64,000 bases of DNA from Strix aluco (lineage: Eukaryota > Chordata > Aves > Strigiformes > Strigidae), in the NCBI RefSeq assembly GCF_031877795.1, contig NC_133943.1, forward strand, positions 9,913,001 through 9,977,000, written 5' to 3'. The notes below the pieces were generated by a model. The model was given only the letters and a program-made list of their open reading frames with translations, was not told the DNA's origin and did not search any database. The position numbers were made by a program, and so were the translations under genes. Shown piece after piece: positions 1 to 12,400 of this stretch; position 1 is the stretch's first letter; every line of letters begins with the position of its first letter.

Positions 1-3000
1 GATCTCTAACCTGGTACCCAGCTCCCTCCAAGGCTCGTCTAACCAGGGACACAGGTGAGGCCAGCCCCACCTTGGAAGTCTGAGGGATGTCAGAACAGTT
101 TTGTTTGAAAATGCTTCCCCTGCTTTTCAGCAAGGAACACACATAGGTGATAAGTGCACTAACGTGGTAAAACACTGTGTGCTCCTTGGGTCCAAGTGCA
201 TGGGCGACCCCGAGGCTTCAGTCAGAGCAAGGCCTACATCCCAATAAAGTACATGCAGTAAAGCTCTTAAGTATCATCAATGTTTTAATCCCTGATTTAA
301 ATATTAATATAATGGAAGAGCATAAAAGCAGTATCCCTGAAAGCACAGGGTTGTCTAGTCCAGCACCATGTCCTCAGAAGGGACCCAGAGACCTCCTCCA
401 AGTTTTTTACCTCTCCAGTCCACTGCTGACTTTTTAAGTCTCATAATTTTAGTTCTAGTTTATAATACTACAGCATCATAAATGCAAAGCTGGGCATCAT
501 GATATTTATTTATGACTTATGTTTCTGGCCGACACTGAGTGTTTCTGTAGAGGCTTTAATTATCATATATGTATCTTTGTTCCACGTCCATAAAAATCCC
601 AGAGGTCTGTATGGGTGAAAGCTGAATTTATAGGATCCTGGAAAGGGCACAGCCTGGAGCCAGTGAGAAACGCTGCTCCTAACCACTCAAATGCCAGATT
701 CAGTGAAAGGACATGAATGTCAGCAGCGCACAATATGTAAAAATGAGGCAACAGGTGACAGTGCCAGCAGGTGGAACTGTAGTTCGCAGAGTAAAAGGAC
801 TTGTGGCAGCTATGTCTGTGCCTGATCTGTGTCTGCACCTCGATGGAGGTGACCGGGGAGAGGTCTCTGGAGCTGAGGTCCCAGCTGAGCAAGAGGCTGA
901 CACCACGAACGTGGCAGCACAGATATTCGGGCTCAGGGACACGGGCAGCTGGTACATCCTCCGCCTGTGCTCTGCAGGGTAGCTGCACCCTGGGCTGCCC
1001 AGCCCTGTGCCAGTAGTGTCTGATCACCCTCCATGTAATATTGGTGGATGCTCAGGGAGAGCGTGGCTGCTGGCCACCAGGCAGCTCTGCAGTTCAGCCT
1101 GAGCAGAGGAGCTGCAAAGCACAAAGCTCGGGGATGTCTCAGCAAACAGGCAGATGCAGGACAGCATGATCAGCATCATCAGCTGCCTCCAGCATGCCTG
1201 TCACTGTCTGCTCCTGGCAAGCATCTCAGCGCTGGAGGAGAGCTGCCCCAAGTCCAGGCACTATGGGGCTGCCTTGAGCTTGGAAGCAGGCTGGATTTCT
1301 TCTTCCAAAAAGCACAGAGGGAAAAATTCAGGATGCAACATCTCTGAGTATTTCCTACAGAAATCACTGCATAACATGAGAACCTCCACTGGTTTTTAAC
1401 AGGAAAACCAAGTTTCTTGCTAAGTGGGGCTTGAAATTACGAGCCAGGGATTTCCAGAAGCTCAGAAAAAGGGAAGGAATGAAGAAAAGAGGATCTTGGC
1501 AGGGATGAATAAGGATAAGAAGGAAAAGCATACTGCAGGCAGCAGCCACAGGCTTTGGCAGCCACTTCCTCATGTAGAAGGAAAAAAACCGAGTTAAAAG
1601 CTGCTTGGGGAAAGGAGGTTCAGCAGTGGATTATTTCATCTCCATTACCAGAGCAAAAGGACTGCTCCTCATATCCCTGATGGACTGAAGACAGTGCTTT
1701 CACTGCAAAGCACTTTGCTTTCACAACCAGGCTGAAAACGTACAAGGCATAAAAAATAATGTCACATTTATTAGGGAAGCAATTCAAGTGCAAAGCTCAC
1801 CGAGGGACGTAGGGAGCTGATTACATGCAGAAATCAAAGGGAAACCCTTGATCGAAAAGAAGTGTTCAAAGGCTCCCTAAATCAAAGACAAAATCCTTCT
1901 TTAATCAAGGCCATTGACTAAAGCTGAAAACACACAGAGCCACCAACAATGCCCGCAGCATCGCCTTTCATGGCAGGGTTGCTGGTGCTGATGCTCTTAT
2001 ACCCCAGCACCTTTTCCCCAGTACCCCGTATCTGTGTCCTAGAAGCAGTTCTCAGCACTCAAAAGAAAGCATGGTTTTGCAGGGACAACAAACATCAGCC
2101 ATCAGCTGAGGTCCAAAGCATCACAGTGTCCCTATTTTAGCTGCCTTCAACTTTCATCTGTCTTTGAGCATGAGCAGTCATTAGGAAAAGGACCAAGAGT
2201 TAATTGGGCCTTATCTAATCTCAGCCCAACCCAAGGGTCAATAGCAGTCAGCCAAAGTTTATCAGCAGCAGTGTTTAACCACCAGCTTTGGGGATATTTT
2301 ACTCAGACAGGTGTGTGGCATGCTGACGCACAGGTGGGATCAGGGAGTATTGCTTTTCCACACCACAGAGCAAATATGAAAGATTAACACAACAATAAGT
2401 GCATATTTAATGTGGCTAAAGCAACCAGTGGTAGCACTAGATGCTGGCAGGGTAAGATCTCGCCAAGAATAAAGTTCAAATTTACGAATGAACTTCTGAA
2501 CTAACATGGGTCTCACCGTGTCTTGTGGCAGCATGGCTTCAAGGAAAAGCCATCTCTGGAAAGAGGCTCAGTGTTTCCAACCTCTGCTGAGCTTTTCTCT
2601 TCCCTTTTTTGGTATGTTCAGGATCAGAGTCCAGCAACAGAAACATTATCACTAGCTCTAGCCCATGTCCACTACTTTTTTCTTTTTTCTCCCCAAATCT
2701 CATTTCAGTCAGCCTGTGAAAAAGTGTACTTCTCATTTTAAAATCTCTCCATAACTAATGGGAAGAAGAAACGCTGTCAGAAACGAAAGCCTTATTTCAT
2801 AGTTTGCATTACTTTTCCCTTCCTTTCTGCACCTTTCTATTTTTTAATAGCCAGTTTTTCCCACGGAGCTAAGCAGGCTGAGAGCTCTCTGCTGAAAAAC
2901 GTCGTCTTCTCTAATTGTCTGAAATGGTACAGTGAGATGGACCTAAGAGTTTCGGCCTCCTCTAGCCACATATTTCACTGAAATCAGAAGTACAATAGTT

Positions 3001-3884
3001 TTTTTCTGGGTCTTGGGCCAGGGAGCAAGCCATGTATCAATAGTCATTAGCACTGCCAGAGGAACTCACAGGAGTAGCTAGAAATGCCAAATATTTCTGG
3101 GGTTGTGATGAAAGTCATTTGCAATCTTTTTTTGTTTATCAACTGGCTTATGAAGTGATGGAAAGTATTATAAAAACTTGACAAAAACTTTGACAAAATG
3201 TTTTCAAGAAATTAAGAAAAAATGTGAAAATATTCTGTGTTTCAGACCTCCACTAAAAAAAAAGCTCCTGGTCTTGGGGACATCGGGTTAGTTAAGGACC
3301 ACAGAGGCGACAGGCTGTTGTTTCTCTGCTGGTTTCTGAAAGCTTCTGTGGAAAATATCAGCTCATTCAGTCATGTTATGAACCTCTGCAAGGATAAGGA
3401 CTCCACGACCTTTTTGGTCCAGCAACAGTGTTTGGCCACCCTCATGGTAAATGTTTTTTTCCTACTATCCAGTTGGGATAACCAGCTTGTCTCTGCTGCC
3501 TCCCACCCTTTTGCTGTGAAGCTCTGGCAGGCCTCTGGCTCTGTCTTCTCCCAATGACCCGGCCAATTCTTCACCTCCTTGCCCCAGCTCTGCACCAGGC
3601 CAATGCACCCAGAATTCACTTGGACTTCATCCAACTTTCTAAAGAGTCAGTTTTCAGATATAATCACTTCAAACTCACCTGGGTAAAGGGGACCTAAAGG
3701 CAACAATAGCTGCAAGCAGACAGAGTCTTTTATCCAAACAGAACAGGGCAACAGAGATCCAGGATGCTTATCAGGAGCGGTTAATACCAGAGCTCTTAAG
3801 TTACCCCACGCACACTTCAGAGCGAGGTCCAGCCCTGGACGAGGGACGTGGGGTCCTTGGGAGCTGGGGCAGAGCTGGTCTGAG

Positions 3885-3950
3885 CTCTGCAGAAGGTCAG
3901 ATTAGACCAGATCATCCTCCAGGAGTCTGTGACCCTGAAAGAAAGGTATA
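3885..3950 (+). repeat. CR1-type LINE 3' tail fragment (degraded)
   Basis: The stretch runs from 'gaaggtcagattagaccag' through 'atcatcctccaggagtctgtgaccc'. This follows the familiar order of the CR1 3' end: a 'ggtcggactagatgatctcc' type motif, then 'aggtcccttcc' and a short terminal repeat. The terminal repeat has decayed. Sequence just upstream (from about 3,826) may belong to the same copy. The assignment is from memory of the consensus, with no alignment. Confidence 0.5.
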
Positions 3951-6900
3951 TACTATATGCTACCCACTCTGGCTGTGTGAAAGAGGGAGTGGGCAGGGGG
4001 TGCTGCTTCTAGTTCAGAGAAAGGGGGAGTGCCTTGCTGGAGGAGATTGAAAAACCGTGTTTGCCCAATTATCGGCCACAGCGCTTAATCACTCTGCCCT
4101 GGATCTCTCTGGCAGCCGCAGGGGCAGTCGGATGTGGAGGCGGGTGGCAGATAGTATTTAATAAAAAAGCAGTTTTATGAAGGAATTCTTTGCTTTTGGC
4201 ATTTTCTGTAGGAGTGGGGAAAATGATGCTTTTTCTCCGATAATGCCAGGGAAAGCAAGAAGAGCAGAGCCCCATGTTTCAGCTTCTGGGTGACTGACCC
4301 CACATGCTCCCACTGCCTCCGCATTCCATGGGGATCCCCCATGGAAGCTGAGGTGAGGGGCACAAGTGATCAGGGGAGAAAATCTTGCCAGGAGCCAGCA
4401 CTCCCTGCACTGTTCCTGACCTGGGATCACTCCCGGGTGGACAATGGCAGCAGTTGCCCCATCTGCAAGGGACAGAGCCCCAAGGCCACTGCTGTGACTG
4501 GAGTTGACCACAGCCCAGAGGTATTCCCACCAGCCATGTGCCATCATCCAGTAAGCCATAGCAGATGAGGGAAAGGTTTCCGTGGACTGAATCTGTGGGG
4601 TTTGGTGTCACTGCAGTGACCTATAATGTCACTGTGGGAGAGCACAGGAAAACAGGCCAGGAGCTGGGCTGGGAACTTACCCCCAATACCAGGGAGCTGT
4701 GCAATTGCACCCCAGCCAATTTCAGGCAGTAATCCTTACAAACACATCACCTGTCTCCAGCACATTCATCCTCCTCAGGAAGAATCTGATTGGCATTCAA
4801 GCATGGCCTCTTCTGAACAACCCAACAAGCTATGATTTATGTGATGCCTTCGACTTCAGACACTGCTGTCAGCAATATGCATTCTCAGGCAAAGCCTGCA
4901 GATTTCCAAAGGTCAGCATCGTGGACACACTGCCCTTGCTGAAGGATAACAAACAGAAGCCTTAGTAAAAGTAGAATTGATCATTTGTTAATTTTCCCCT
5001 GTAGCTATGTTCAGCCCCCTCCCCTGAAACCAGAGGCCCCAGGGGCAACGTTTCCAGGACAGAAGAGAAAAGAAATTGATACACTGTCCTGGGCTCCAAA
5101 GAGTCTCCTACAGTTTAAGAAAATAAGTGATATTTTCACAGCAGCTACTCACAGAATCCCTTTTCCTAAACTGGCAGAGTGTTCAATATCTTCCATGCAC
5201 CCAGAGCAACAAAATAGCTTTCTCAGCATTAATGGGAAAGAATCCAAGACAAAAATCACTATGGACCAAATTATGGTTGTTTTTTTTCCTGCAGGAAAAA
5301 TCAGTATCTGAGCAGTATCCCCTGGATACAAGAGCAGCTGATCACTGCACACCAGCTAACTCACCTTGCTGATGCAAAATGGCTTGATCTGTTTCCCATG
5401 CCAGAGCGGATCCAGCTGTGCCATCCCCCTTCCTCCAGGTGACTTGCAGATCTCCCCACAGGCTCCTGAATGCACAAACGACCTTCTCCTTTCCATGGGC
5501 ACACCACTGCGCAGGGCTTGCTCCTCTGCACTTCCTGCACTGACTGCTTTCAAAACCATCTTGGATACCATGGGCAAGGTCCTGGGTACACCTGCAAGCT
5601 CCAGGCCTGGCAAATCCAGCAGGTAACAGAGCTTTAGGGATTTTTAGCCTTTAAATCCAACACAAGCAGCAGTTTGGACCCGAGAGAGCTTTCAGTATCT
5701 TGGGAACTGTCTTTTGTGACACCCCTGGGCTTCACATTTGCATCAGCCTTTCTCCAAACTTCACTCATCCCACCCATCACAGGACAGCAGCAAACTCCCT
5801 ACCTGCCTTGTTGACCAACCTGAGCAGTAAGGATCCTCCTGCAGGTCCCCAAAAGGTGCCTTCCCTTCATGTATCCCAAGGAATGTTCCCACAACCTCCA
5901 CCAAGGGACCGAGGCTCAGAATTGCCACTAGCACAGGGCCATGGTGTAGGTTTTGGCTGTGCAGCCCCTCCTCGGCAGCAGGGGTTGGGACACTGTTGGG
6001 AGAGGGCCAAGGGGTCGCCCCTCACCTGCACGCCCCAGCAGAGGAGCTCCCATACAGCCCCAGCACCACCAGCAAGCATGAGCTTGTGCCAAGTGTCGCA
6101 ACATCTCCGTTATCACCCCAATTCCCGGGTGCCAGCACTGCAAGAGGAGCTCTGCTTTTGCTTTAGCCCATTCTCTCTCTCGGGTTCAGAAGAAGGCTGG
6201 AAAATGTGAACCACCCCAAACGAGCCTGTTGGGTAAATGCCATTATTTTGAAGAGGCTGAAGAACCGTTTGCGGTTTCTAAGCTGTGATTCATCATCATC
6301 TGGGTCTGGTTTGTGATCTTTGAATGCTTTTGCTGATGACTCTGTTGCAATTTCCCCAGGGCACTGGTGGCTCTTCTGTGTACATCAAGTCTTCACGAAA
6401 AGCAGATTCCTGCTCTAGTACAACAAGTGCTCCTCCAGCCTGTCATGGATGGGCCATCACAGGAAAGTAGGTAGGTTCCCAAATTTTTCATTCCCCCGCA
6501 ATGCAAATTTTTATTCCTTTGCAACATTCTACTATGCAAAAAATATAACTTGAAAGCGCTCAGATTTGGCCAGATGATGTAGATCCTGCAGAAGGAGAAT
6601 CACCTCTTTGGGATGATCCACCTAGAGGCAGACCTGCCAGCTCAGCTTGGCTCCTTACCCACCGCCCCTTCCCCGCATTCCTTGTGTGCCAGCAATTTCC
6701 TCTCCAAGTGCCTTCCACAAGCCAGGAGAAGACACCATCAGCAATTGCAGAGGTCTTCTGTCCCTCACCGTGTGTGGTGGCCAACATCCAACAAGGTGAC
6801 CAAGAGGAAGGCATCCCATACCAGCACCTGCTTTGGGACGTGCCTGTCGTCTCCATTTCTCTGCGACGGGCACCGTGCTTGGCAAGTCACACAGCACGGC

Positions 6901-7269
6901 TGGCGGAGCCGCCTGACTCATTTTTCTCTACTCCTCCAGCTGATGTGTTTGGAGGAACACGCTGCTCTGACAAGGTGACACATCCTGAAAAAGCCCACAC
7001 TGCTGAAGACATCTCCCTGCTCCTTCTACCAGGAGCATCCAGCGCAATAGCAGTTCGCAGCTCTTTTTCATTCCTCCCCAGTCAAATAAGCCCCAAGCAT
7101 TTGTGTTTGATTTTCCTGAAGGATATAGTATAGATGTCAATCAGGAGAGAGCAGCCCTGAAATCCCACATTTTTGAAAGCATCTCATAAACACACAGATG
7201 TCAGTAGAGGCGCTTGGAAAGGAAGGGCAGTTGCTAATGGAGAAACTACATTAAAAACCTAGTGTGACT

Positions 7270-7430
7270 GCTGTTCGGCTGCAGCAGCATTAGCAGCCTA
7301 TGTTGGATTCTTCTTTTGGCAGAGGCAACTGCCCTTGAATCCATTGGTTTGGCTCAATTTGTTGTAGAATAATTAAGTTCCATTGTATTGCCTAATCTGG
7401 AGTTTTTTCAACCTGCTTCAGTAGTAAAGT
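7270..7430. promoter_or_regulatory. AT-rich block, possible conserved non-coding element
   Basis: This block contains an 'attggtttggctcaatttg' stretch and 'aataattaag', reminiscent of CCAAT-like and homeodomain core sites, set in less AT-rich surroundings. It has no coding potential. Calling it regulatory is inference only; cross-species alignment was not possible. Confidence 0.15.
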
Positions 7431-8599
7431 ACTTACAGCTCTGGGAGGGGTTATGAACATGAAATTAAGTCAGTGCAAATCTATCAGGACCCTAATAAGA
7501 GGATGAAGAGAGAATTGTCCAGGAGGCAGGAGGGGTCAGCAGCCTGTCTCTGCCTTTGTGGAGGAAGGAAAGGAAAGGAGAAAACCATGGTGTTACACGC
7601 ACTTGAAATGTCCCCGGAGCCAACAGTTCCCATCTGCAGAGCAGCTCTTGTAAATACTGAGGATTTACCCATCAAACTCAAGTCTGGAAATGTGCCTGGA
7701 TGTTTCCAAGGAATCTGAGGAAAGATGTTTCTGTTTCTGGACAATCAAAACTATCACATTTCCTGGCTACAGCAAGGATCTCTAAACTGAAAAATGTGCA
7801 AATGTGTTTTACCGGGAGCGGGCACATCCCAAACAAGGGTAATCTGAGAAACTCTTTTCAGCACCGCTCTATTTACACGTGTTACAGATTGACAAGGGAA
7901 ACCTTTTCCCCAGTTGCCCTGGCGTATAACCATCAATGGCCTTGCTAAGTCCAGCTTTGGGAAGTGAGACCAAATCACCTATTGGCACCTATTGGTTTTA
8001 CTCACGCTGCGAACTTGGGGCAGGTGTGTTGGAGGAGTAACAGGGAACAGTGTTGGATTGAGATGAACCTCTTCCAGCTATAAAAAATGATCATACCTCC
8101 TTGTCTTGCTCCTCAGAGGGTGATAACACCACATGAATCTTTGTCCCAGGCACACTAAAGGACTGTTGCTTGCTCACAGAGGTCCACTAACACCCAGCCC
8201 AGCTAGACACAGCTGCTGAGTGGGTCATACCCAAAGCCAGCTTTACTCACCAAGTTAATAAAATAACAGATGCCATTAAGAGCAGTGCTTTCAGCCTCAT
8301 GTTGCAGTTCACCCCGGGGAGAGCAGAGGGAAGTGCAGATGAGAGCAGGGAAACTCTCCATCACCACCAAAGCAAACTCACAAGGGATGTTTATGGCAGG
8401 GGAAAGCATCCTCCAGAGCCGCATTCCGACTGGGGTCTCCCTTGGACAGTGGAGCAGCTGCCGATTGAGCTGAGATTTCTGTCTCACAAACAGCTCCTTG
8501 AATTGCTCTTGGCATTGACTTTTTCCTGTTCAGCTAATTAAAAATCTGTCTTTGAGTCATAAGCCCCCATTAGTAATAATTTGCTTTGCACTTCTCCAG

Positions 8600-8700
8600 T
8601 GATTTATGGCTGAGATATCAAAGTGCTTTAGAAACATTAATTAATCCTTCTAATACCCCAGGGACTGATCCACTCTCCACAATGCACCATTGGTGGAGTA
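8600..8700 (+). repeat. Ancient MIR/L2-like repeat fragment
   Basis: The stretch 'aaagtgctttagaaacatt' followed by 'aattaatccttctaatacccc' follows the 3' region of MIR/L2-type elements, which reads roughly: caaagcgctttacaaacatt, aattaatcctcacaac, acccc. It is short and diverged, so it is probably an old amniote-wide relic. Orientation is inferred from that match. Confidence 0.45.
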
Positions 8701-9329
8701 AATGTAGGAAATCCCCAGGGTTTACTCCAAGCTGCAGGTGGGGAGAGGGGAAGGGAGCAGCATCCGACCCAACAAGCTCGTTTCGGCTGCCTGCCTGCAA
8801 TCAGAGAGATGTGCAGTCAAAATAACAGCACTGGATGTGCAGCCACAAGCGAGCCCAAGGCACATCCAAGCTCTCTGCTCTCTAGCAGCAGTTCTTGCTC
8901 CTGTCCCTATCTGTCTGGGGAGGGAAGTGGAGCTCTGTGGATCACACTGGGAAAGGTGTGTGTGGACCAAAGCCCTCTTCACCCAGAGCCCCGCAAGTGG
9001 CAGTGGCAGGGTCGTTAACCAAAGCCACACTGCTCATGTTAACACATGTATTTTCCTTGTCGTCCTGCCCATTTCTCCAAACCGCTTGTGCAGTTGCTCT
9101 TTCCCAGTCTGCAGTGCAGACCCAAGGCTGTCTCCCACACCTGAGATGAGGCTCCAGTCCTTGCCAGCGATTAGGATCCTTACCTCCATTGGCTTCGGAG
9201 AGGCTTTCATCCTTGCGCACACCAATGAGCCATTTGCCACCTGGTGTTGTCCCCATACTTTGAACGTTGTCATCACAAGACTGCAGGGTGGAGCTGGCTG
9301 TGCAGGGTGGTGCCAGAGACAGGACAAGG

Positions 9330-9335
9330 TATAAG
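9330..9335 (+). promoter_or_regulatory. TATA box of the Kazal inhibitor gene
   Basis: TATAAG lies 99 bases before the start codon at 9,429. A start site about 30 bases downstream would give a 5' UTR of roughly 70 bases, normal for small secretory protein genes. The surroundings are not a CpG island, which fits a tissue-restricted TATA promoter. Confidence 0.55.
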
Positions 9336-9428
9336 GTCCCAGCATAGACTGCCAGAGGCAGGATCTCTGAAAGGCTGAGAAGTGTCCCTTTTCCTCTTTG
9401 CTGGCCCCAGCAAAGCATCGCCTGGACC

Positions 9429-9483
9429 ATGAAGGCAATTGGTGTTTTCCTGCTCCTCTCCCTGGCACTCTGCTGCTACCAAG
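9429..9483 (+). CDS. Kazal inhibitor exon 1 (signal peptide), coding part
   Basis: Encodes residues 1-18, the signal peptide, and the first base of codon 19. It ends in a consensus donor, CAAG|gtgagt, in phase 1. Intron 1 (9,484-10,965) holds an unexplained minus-strand open block, described separately. Confidence 0.92.
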
Positions 9484-12400
9484 GTGAGTGCAACATTTTG
9501 CTTAGGAGCCATTTCCTCTGTTGGTAAAGCTCCCAGGTCTGTCGCGTGGGAAGGCGAGCCTGGGAACAGGCCAGCTGGTGCTGGGACCTTGCTGTGGCCC
9601 TGGGCAGGAAATGCTGGAGAATGCTGCAATGGCCAGCACGCATTAAACCAGTGGTCTGTGAGCAAGGATAAAGCAAAGGTTTTAAAAGGGTGCGTGGCAC
9701 CTGCTCCCAAAAACGAGCAGACCTGCTGGGCTGACACTCTTCCTTCAGGGCTAGGATTCAGCCTGGAGCTGGTGATTTCTAGGACAGTGCAATTCTTTTA
9801 GAGTGAATAGGTGCTATTCTGGTTTTAAAAAAGCAAACCCAAAAAGATAGGAAACGCATCTACACAAGGGAAAATGCAGCTCTCGCTACCAAAGTCAATA
9901 TTTAAGCCAACTGTGTTTTCAGAATCCCATATGGTACAGAGGGATGCGAACGTGAGCTGTTGCTGCTCTTCAGGTCCTGCTTACCAGGGATTTCTGTGTT
10001 AGTGGGTTCATTCAGTACAGGAAGGTGCTTCTGAAACAAGTCCTCCATCATCCTATTTACTGTGCAGCAGTTGCCATTGCAGAGCTGTCTGAGCACAAAA
10101 TCTGGACTCATTTCAGATGAACTGAGCATGTAGTGAGCTATAGTTCCTGGATCTGGAGCGGTGCTAGTCCAAAGTAAAATCCCTGAAGCATTAAACAGCG
10201 TGACTATCAGGTCCTCAGCACCAAACTGTTTCACTCTACAGACCCACTACTACTGGGCTACACTGATTGTTAATATAAACATAGTCTAAATCCTCCATGT
10301 AGATGACTTCTGGATCTATAAGCAACCCAAGGTCGTCTCAGTACTGCCTTTTGCCAAACAAATTCAGGTTGTTTTCAAAATACACCCACTGCATTTCCCA
10401 CCCATATGATCCCAGCTGTCAGCTCAGGGCCAGCTTCTCCATGGAGAAGCCCCCCAAAGTCACGGCTCTCTCCCAACAGCTTTGGTGTGAGACCTCAGGG
10501 TCCAACCATTTCTCCTTCTAGCAGACACCTTCAGCAACTTGTCTTTTGGTCTGCTTCCTTGTGGTACAAACCCACCGACACCAGAAAAATCACCCTGGAT
10601 TTACTCCAACACCAGTCCAGCATCAGCAGGAGTTTCTCAGTTACCCATGAACACATGATAAGAGATAACAAAAGCCACCTTTGCTCCCTGGCAGCTGGCA
10701 GGGAAAGTTACTACAAGTGTATCTGGCCTTGACAGGGCCTTGCACCATCATGGTGTTTCTGCCAGCAGAAAGAAACAGATGAAGCAGAAAGGGACCCAGC
10801 TGCAAAATGGGGGAGATCCAAGGGAAGAAATTGTTTGCTGGGACAAATGTGTTTGAGTGAAGACATGCAGTCCTCAGCCTAAAACATCTTTACTATGTCC
10901 CCCTTAAAACCAGGACAAGTGATGGGTGCTAAGGCATCTTCTTTCTCTCTCCACTCTTTCTCTAGGAAATGCTGAGATGGATGGAGCTGCTGACAAAGGA
11001 ACAGAGGTGAAGGCTCCTATTTTTGTGTAGCACACGGGTATGCCCAGCTTTAGTGAGACAGCACTAAGCCATACACTGGGGAGCCAGCATTGCCAAATAC
11101 AGTAAAGTATAGTGAGCTGCTGGGTTGGCAGCCCAAAGATGCCAGTGCCTGGGAACCTCCTTCCACCTGCTGTGCCACAGCAAAATCCCAGTGATGGTAC
11201 TGGTTTCCCACTGCATTTCCCCACACTCAGTGGAGGAAAACTGTTATTAAAGAGATGAATATTGGTGTTACCTGCCAAGATCAGAGCTCCTCTTACTCTC
11301 TGGCTTGCAAGCATGAGGGCAGGTATTGTGGCATAAGAATAAAAGCTGTGAAGAACATGATCAGGTACTGCCCATGGAGCATTACTTAACTCAATAATGT
11401 TACTCCTAAGGGTGTGCAGCAGTGCCTGGTGGAGTCAACTGGCCAAGGGACTGCATGGTGACAGGCAGTCCCAGTGTTTCTGAGAGTTCATAGCAGAGCT
11501 CTGAGCAAGCTGGGATGGGTTATCGAGATATACAAAATATGCACCTGCCTGTGAATGCAAAGCTCCCTTGGTAAATTGAAAGCATGTTTAATATTTTCAG
11601 CATTACCCTTTTGTGTCTCCAGGCAGCTTGTGGCAATTATGACCTAAGAAAAGGTTGTACAAAGATCTTTGACCCCGTCTGTGGCACGGACAATCTCCTA
11701 TATGGCAATGAGTGTCTGTTGTGCTTTCAGAACCTGTGAGTATCTGGACCTTCTGCAAGCCTAAACATCACGCAGATGAGGGCTACCACATATATCTGGG
11801 ATTTCCTAGAAAGAAAGCTGTTTGCACACAGCTGGGTGGAGCACGGGCAGTGAGCCCAGCACATCTGGCATGAATCTGGCCTCCTGCACAGATGCTGCAC
11901 CCGCTGCTCTGAGCATGTGGACTCTGCCTGCAAAACAGGTCCGTTGCGTGCGGCTGGCAGCACACAAGCTGCCCACAAGCAGGGACCTCACGGTCAAAAT
12001 CTGCCAACACCTGCAGCTGCCAAGCTGCAGCGATTGCTCGGACTGTGCTGGCGAGTGTCCAGGAACTCAGGCAAATGGCAAAGTCCTCAAAGTCTGCCCA
12101 GATTTAGCGTGTAGGCAGAAAAATGTTTTTTCAGGTGACCTCGGATGTGTGGTGGCTGAGGAAAAACTATGTTTTTTCACCCCAGCAATTTATAGCTGAG
12201 CTCTTCTTTCTGTCTTCTCTGCCTATGAAAGGATACAATTTGCTCTGGGTATTTTTAAGAATGAGCCTTATATTTAATCTGTGCTGGTGCCAGATTTCAC
12301 TGTCTTAGCAGAAGGCCAGGTCCAAATGCTAGCGATGTCTCTGGCAAGACTTGATTCGTTTCATCTGGCTTGAGCCCTAGCTAATTTTGAGTGTATTTAT

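Larger units (their letters stand above)
1..9320. other. Intergenic spacer upstream of the Kazal inhibitor gene
   Basis: I see no supportable gene in this stretch. Short open frames occur on both strands, but none has a recognisable domain or a chain of matching splice sites. It does contain a CR1-like tail near 3.9 kb, a MIR/L2-like relic near 8.6 kb and AT-rich blocks near 7.3 and 8.55 kb that could be regulatory. A minus-strand stretch around 0.56-1.2 kb encodes a short hydrophobic leader-like peptide but is broken by stops, so it is not called. Confidence 0.6.

Noticed and set aside
563-1210. Minus-strand open frames with a hydrophobic leader-like start
   Set aside because: Broken by stops in every frame and without a recognisable product; could be a very old relic but cannot be supported.
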